From Atriophallophorus winterbourni (taxonomy: Eukaryota; Platyhelminthes; Trematoda; Plagiorchiida; Microphallidae), in assembly GCA_013407085.1 (NCBI GenBank), contig JACCGJ010020547.1, positions 1-64,000 on the forward strand: a DNA stretch of 64,000 nt, read 5' to 3'. The position numbers and the translations under genes are program-made. Of the stretch, positions 63,250 through 64,000 are shown one piece after another (positions within the stretch are counted from its first letter, which is position 1; every line of letters begins with the position of its first letter). The notes below the pieces were generated by a model. It saw only the letters and a program-made list of their open reading frames with translations. It was not told the DNA's origin and searched no databases.

Positions 63250-63499
63250 TCATCAGCAGTATATGTATGTATGATGTATGAAAGCACAAGCCTGATCTAG
63301 GCAAAGTGCCGCACAGTCAGAGACTGCCCGTGGACTAAGATACTGCCAGGTTGCCCAGGCCTTGACAGTTAAGAGGAAGGAAAATAGAAATAGCAGTGAG
63401 ACTCCAGCCTGTTTCAGCATGCAGCTCACTACCGGTGGCCAATCAATTTAGCACGATGTTAGCCGCATAGCACAGAAATGCTGCACGATCATCAGCAGT
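63250..63499 (-). mobile_element. SINE-1, full-length copy with 11-bp target duplication
   Basis: 228 bp (63,261-63,488, minus orientation) between TCATCAGCAGT at 63,250-63,260 and 63,489-63,499. It has the tail of ATGTATG repeats, the full body and the intact hairpin (CCGGTAGTGAG...CTCACTGCT). With the 25,443 copy it defines the family. Confidence 0.9.
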
Positions 63500-64000
63500 G
63501 CATATTCTCCGCTTCGGGTGGGATTTTTCTGAGTGTTTGATTAACTTATGCCAAGTCTAGGAGTAAGAAATTCTCAGTATAATGCGCGGCCATTAAAGTC
63601 TATGATGTTTCTCTACTAGTTTAAAAAACTTAATCGTTTCATGCATTTTAGCCGTAAAGCGCATCATACCATCGTTTTTGTGTCTGCACTTATACAGATT
63701 TTTCAGCTTTCAAGTTCTACCGGCTAACATCTATTTGACATTTGGTGTTATTTTGTAACAGTTGAGCGTTCGGTATTTGATTTTAATGTACTGCTGTCCC
63801 TGGTTAAAATAAACGAACCTTCTCCATCAGTCCACGTATAGAGTCGATCATGTTATCCGCGCAGGTCATTGAGATGCTTCAATAACCTTACACGTTCAAC
63901 GCTTCCCGTGCGTTTTGGGAAGCACTCTGTTTAAATTTCAGAGAGAAATATTCACCTGTCTTTATAGTTACTGCTTCTGTGGAAACAATCTTTTCTTACT
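63500..64000. other. No gene recognised
   Basis: No frame of note up to the end of the window. Confidence 0.4.

Noticed and set aside
1..64000. CRISPR arrays, bacterial promoters, ribosome binding sites, rRNA and tRNA genes
   Set aside because: None seen. The introns, LINEs, LTR elements and SINEs mark the DNA as eukaryotic.

Overview
This 64 kb window is eukaryotic and reads as repeat-rich flatworm DNA. A digenean fluke seems most likely, but I cannot exclude a cestode. The reasons are the mix of RTE and CR1-like LINEs, BEL/Pao and Ty3/Gypsy LTR elements and hammerhead-ribozyme repeats, the very low gene density, one tiny 77-nt intron beside kilobase introns packed with LINEs, and tails of CATA or ATG repeats. 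No bacterial operon, rRNA, tRNA or CRISPR array is visible. Almost every long reading frame is a decayed retroelement.

Two pieces of host genes stand out. On the minus strand between 19,868 and 15,041, four exons join in phase and encode the central and C-terminal blades of a PROPPIN beta-propeller of the WIPI2/Atg18 type, including the FRRG lipid-binding motif. The first and last exons lie outside what I could find. On the plus strand, 56,994-57,499 is an N-terminal exon ending inside an SH3 domain. Its start (MGNC) and intron position recall Src-family or Abl-type cytoplasmic tyrosine kinases.

Layout. 1-4.3 kb: LINE fragments on both strands. 4.6-7.5 kb: SINE copies and hammerhead-bearing repeats. 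7.5-14.5 kb: an RTE element (here RTE-B) split by a nearly complete 3.58 kb RTE-A with a 14-bp target duplication. 15.0-19.9 kb: the WIPI gene with LINE-filled introns. 20-22.9 kb: SINE-rich. 22.9-27.5 kb: an RTE-C element split by an RTE-B 3' fragment (9-bp duplication) and by a SINE (10-bp duplication). 28.9-30.9 kb: mostly unexplained AT-rich DNA. 30.9-38.1 kb: CR1-like pieces interrupted by a gag-only LTR element. 38.15-43.35 kb: a nearly full-length CR1-like LINE. 43.56-44.05 kb: a purine-only-biased GGA tract. 44.25-47.66 kb: a truncated BEL/Pao element. 48.3-52.2 kb: a CR1-like LINE split by a second gag-only LTR element. 52.7-56.3 kb: an opposite-strand CR1 3' end and two more LTR copies, one a clean solo LTR. 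57-64 kb: the SH3 exon, another hammerhead repeat, a 219-bp palindromic MITE, a decayed Gypsy element and a SINE.

The most interesting layer is small and non-coding. Several approximately 240-bp repeats carry type I hammerhead ribozyme cores with a very short stem III, the form known from Penelope-like elements and retrozymes. One locus is a tandem of more than one unit and another is a head-to-head pair. A second, abundant SINE family of about 230 bp has a conserved 9-bp stem whose layout is partly hammerhead-like. Its 3' tail is shared with an unrelated short repeat family. The protein-coding retroelements (RTE, CR1) are plausible sources of the reverse transcriptase that mobilises these short elements, since even SINE copies as short as 54-61 bp have perfect target duplications.
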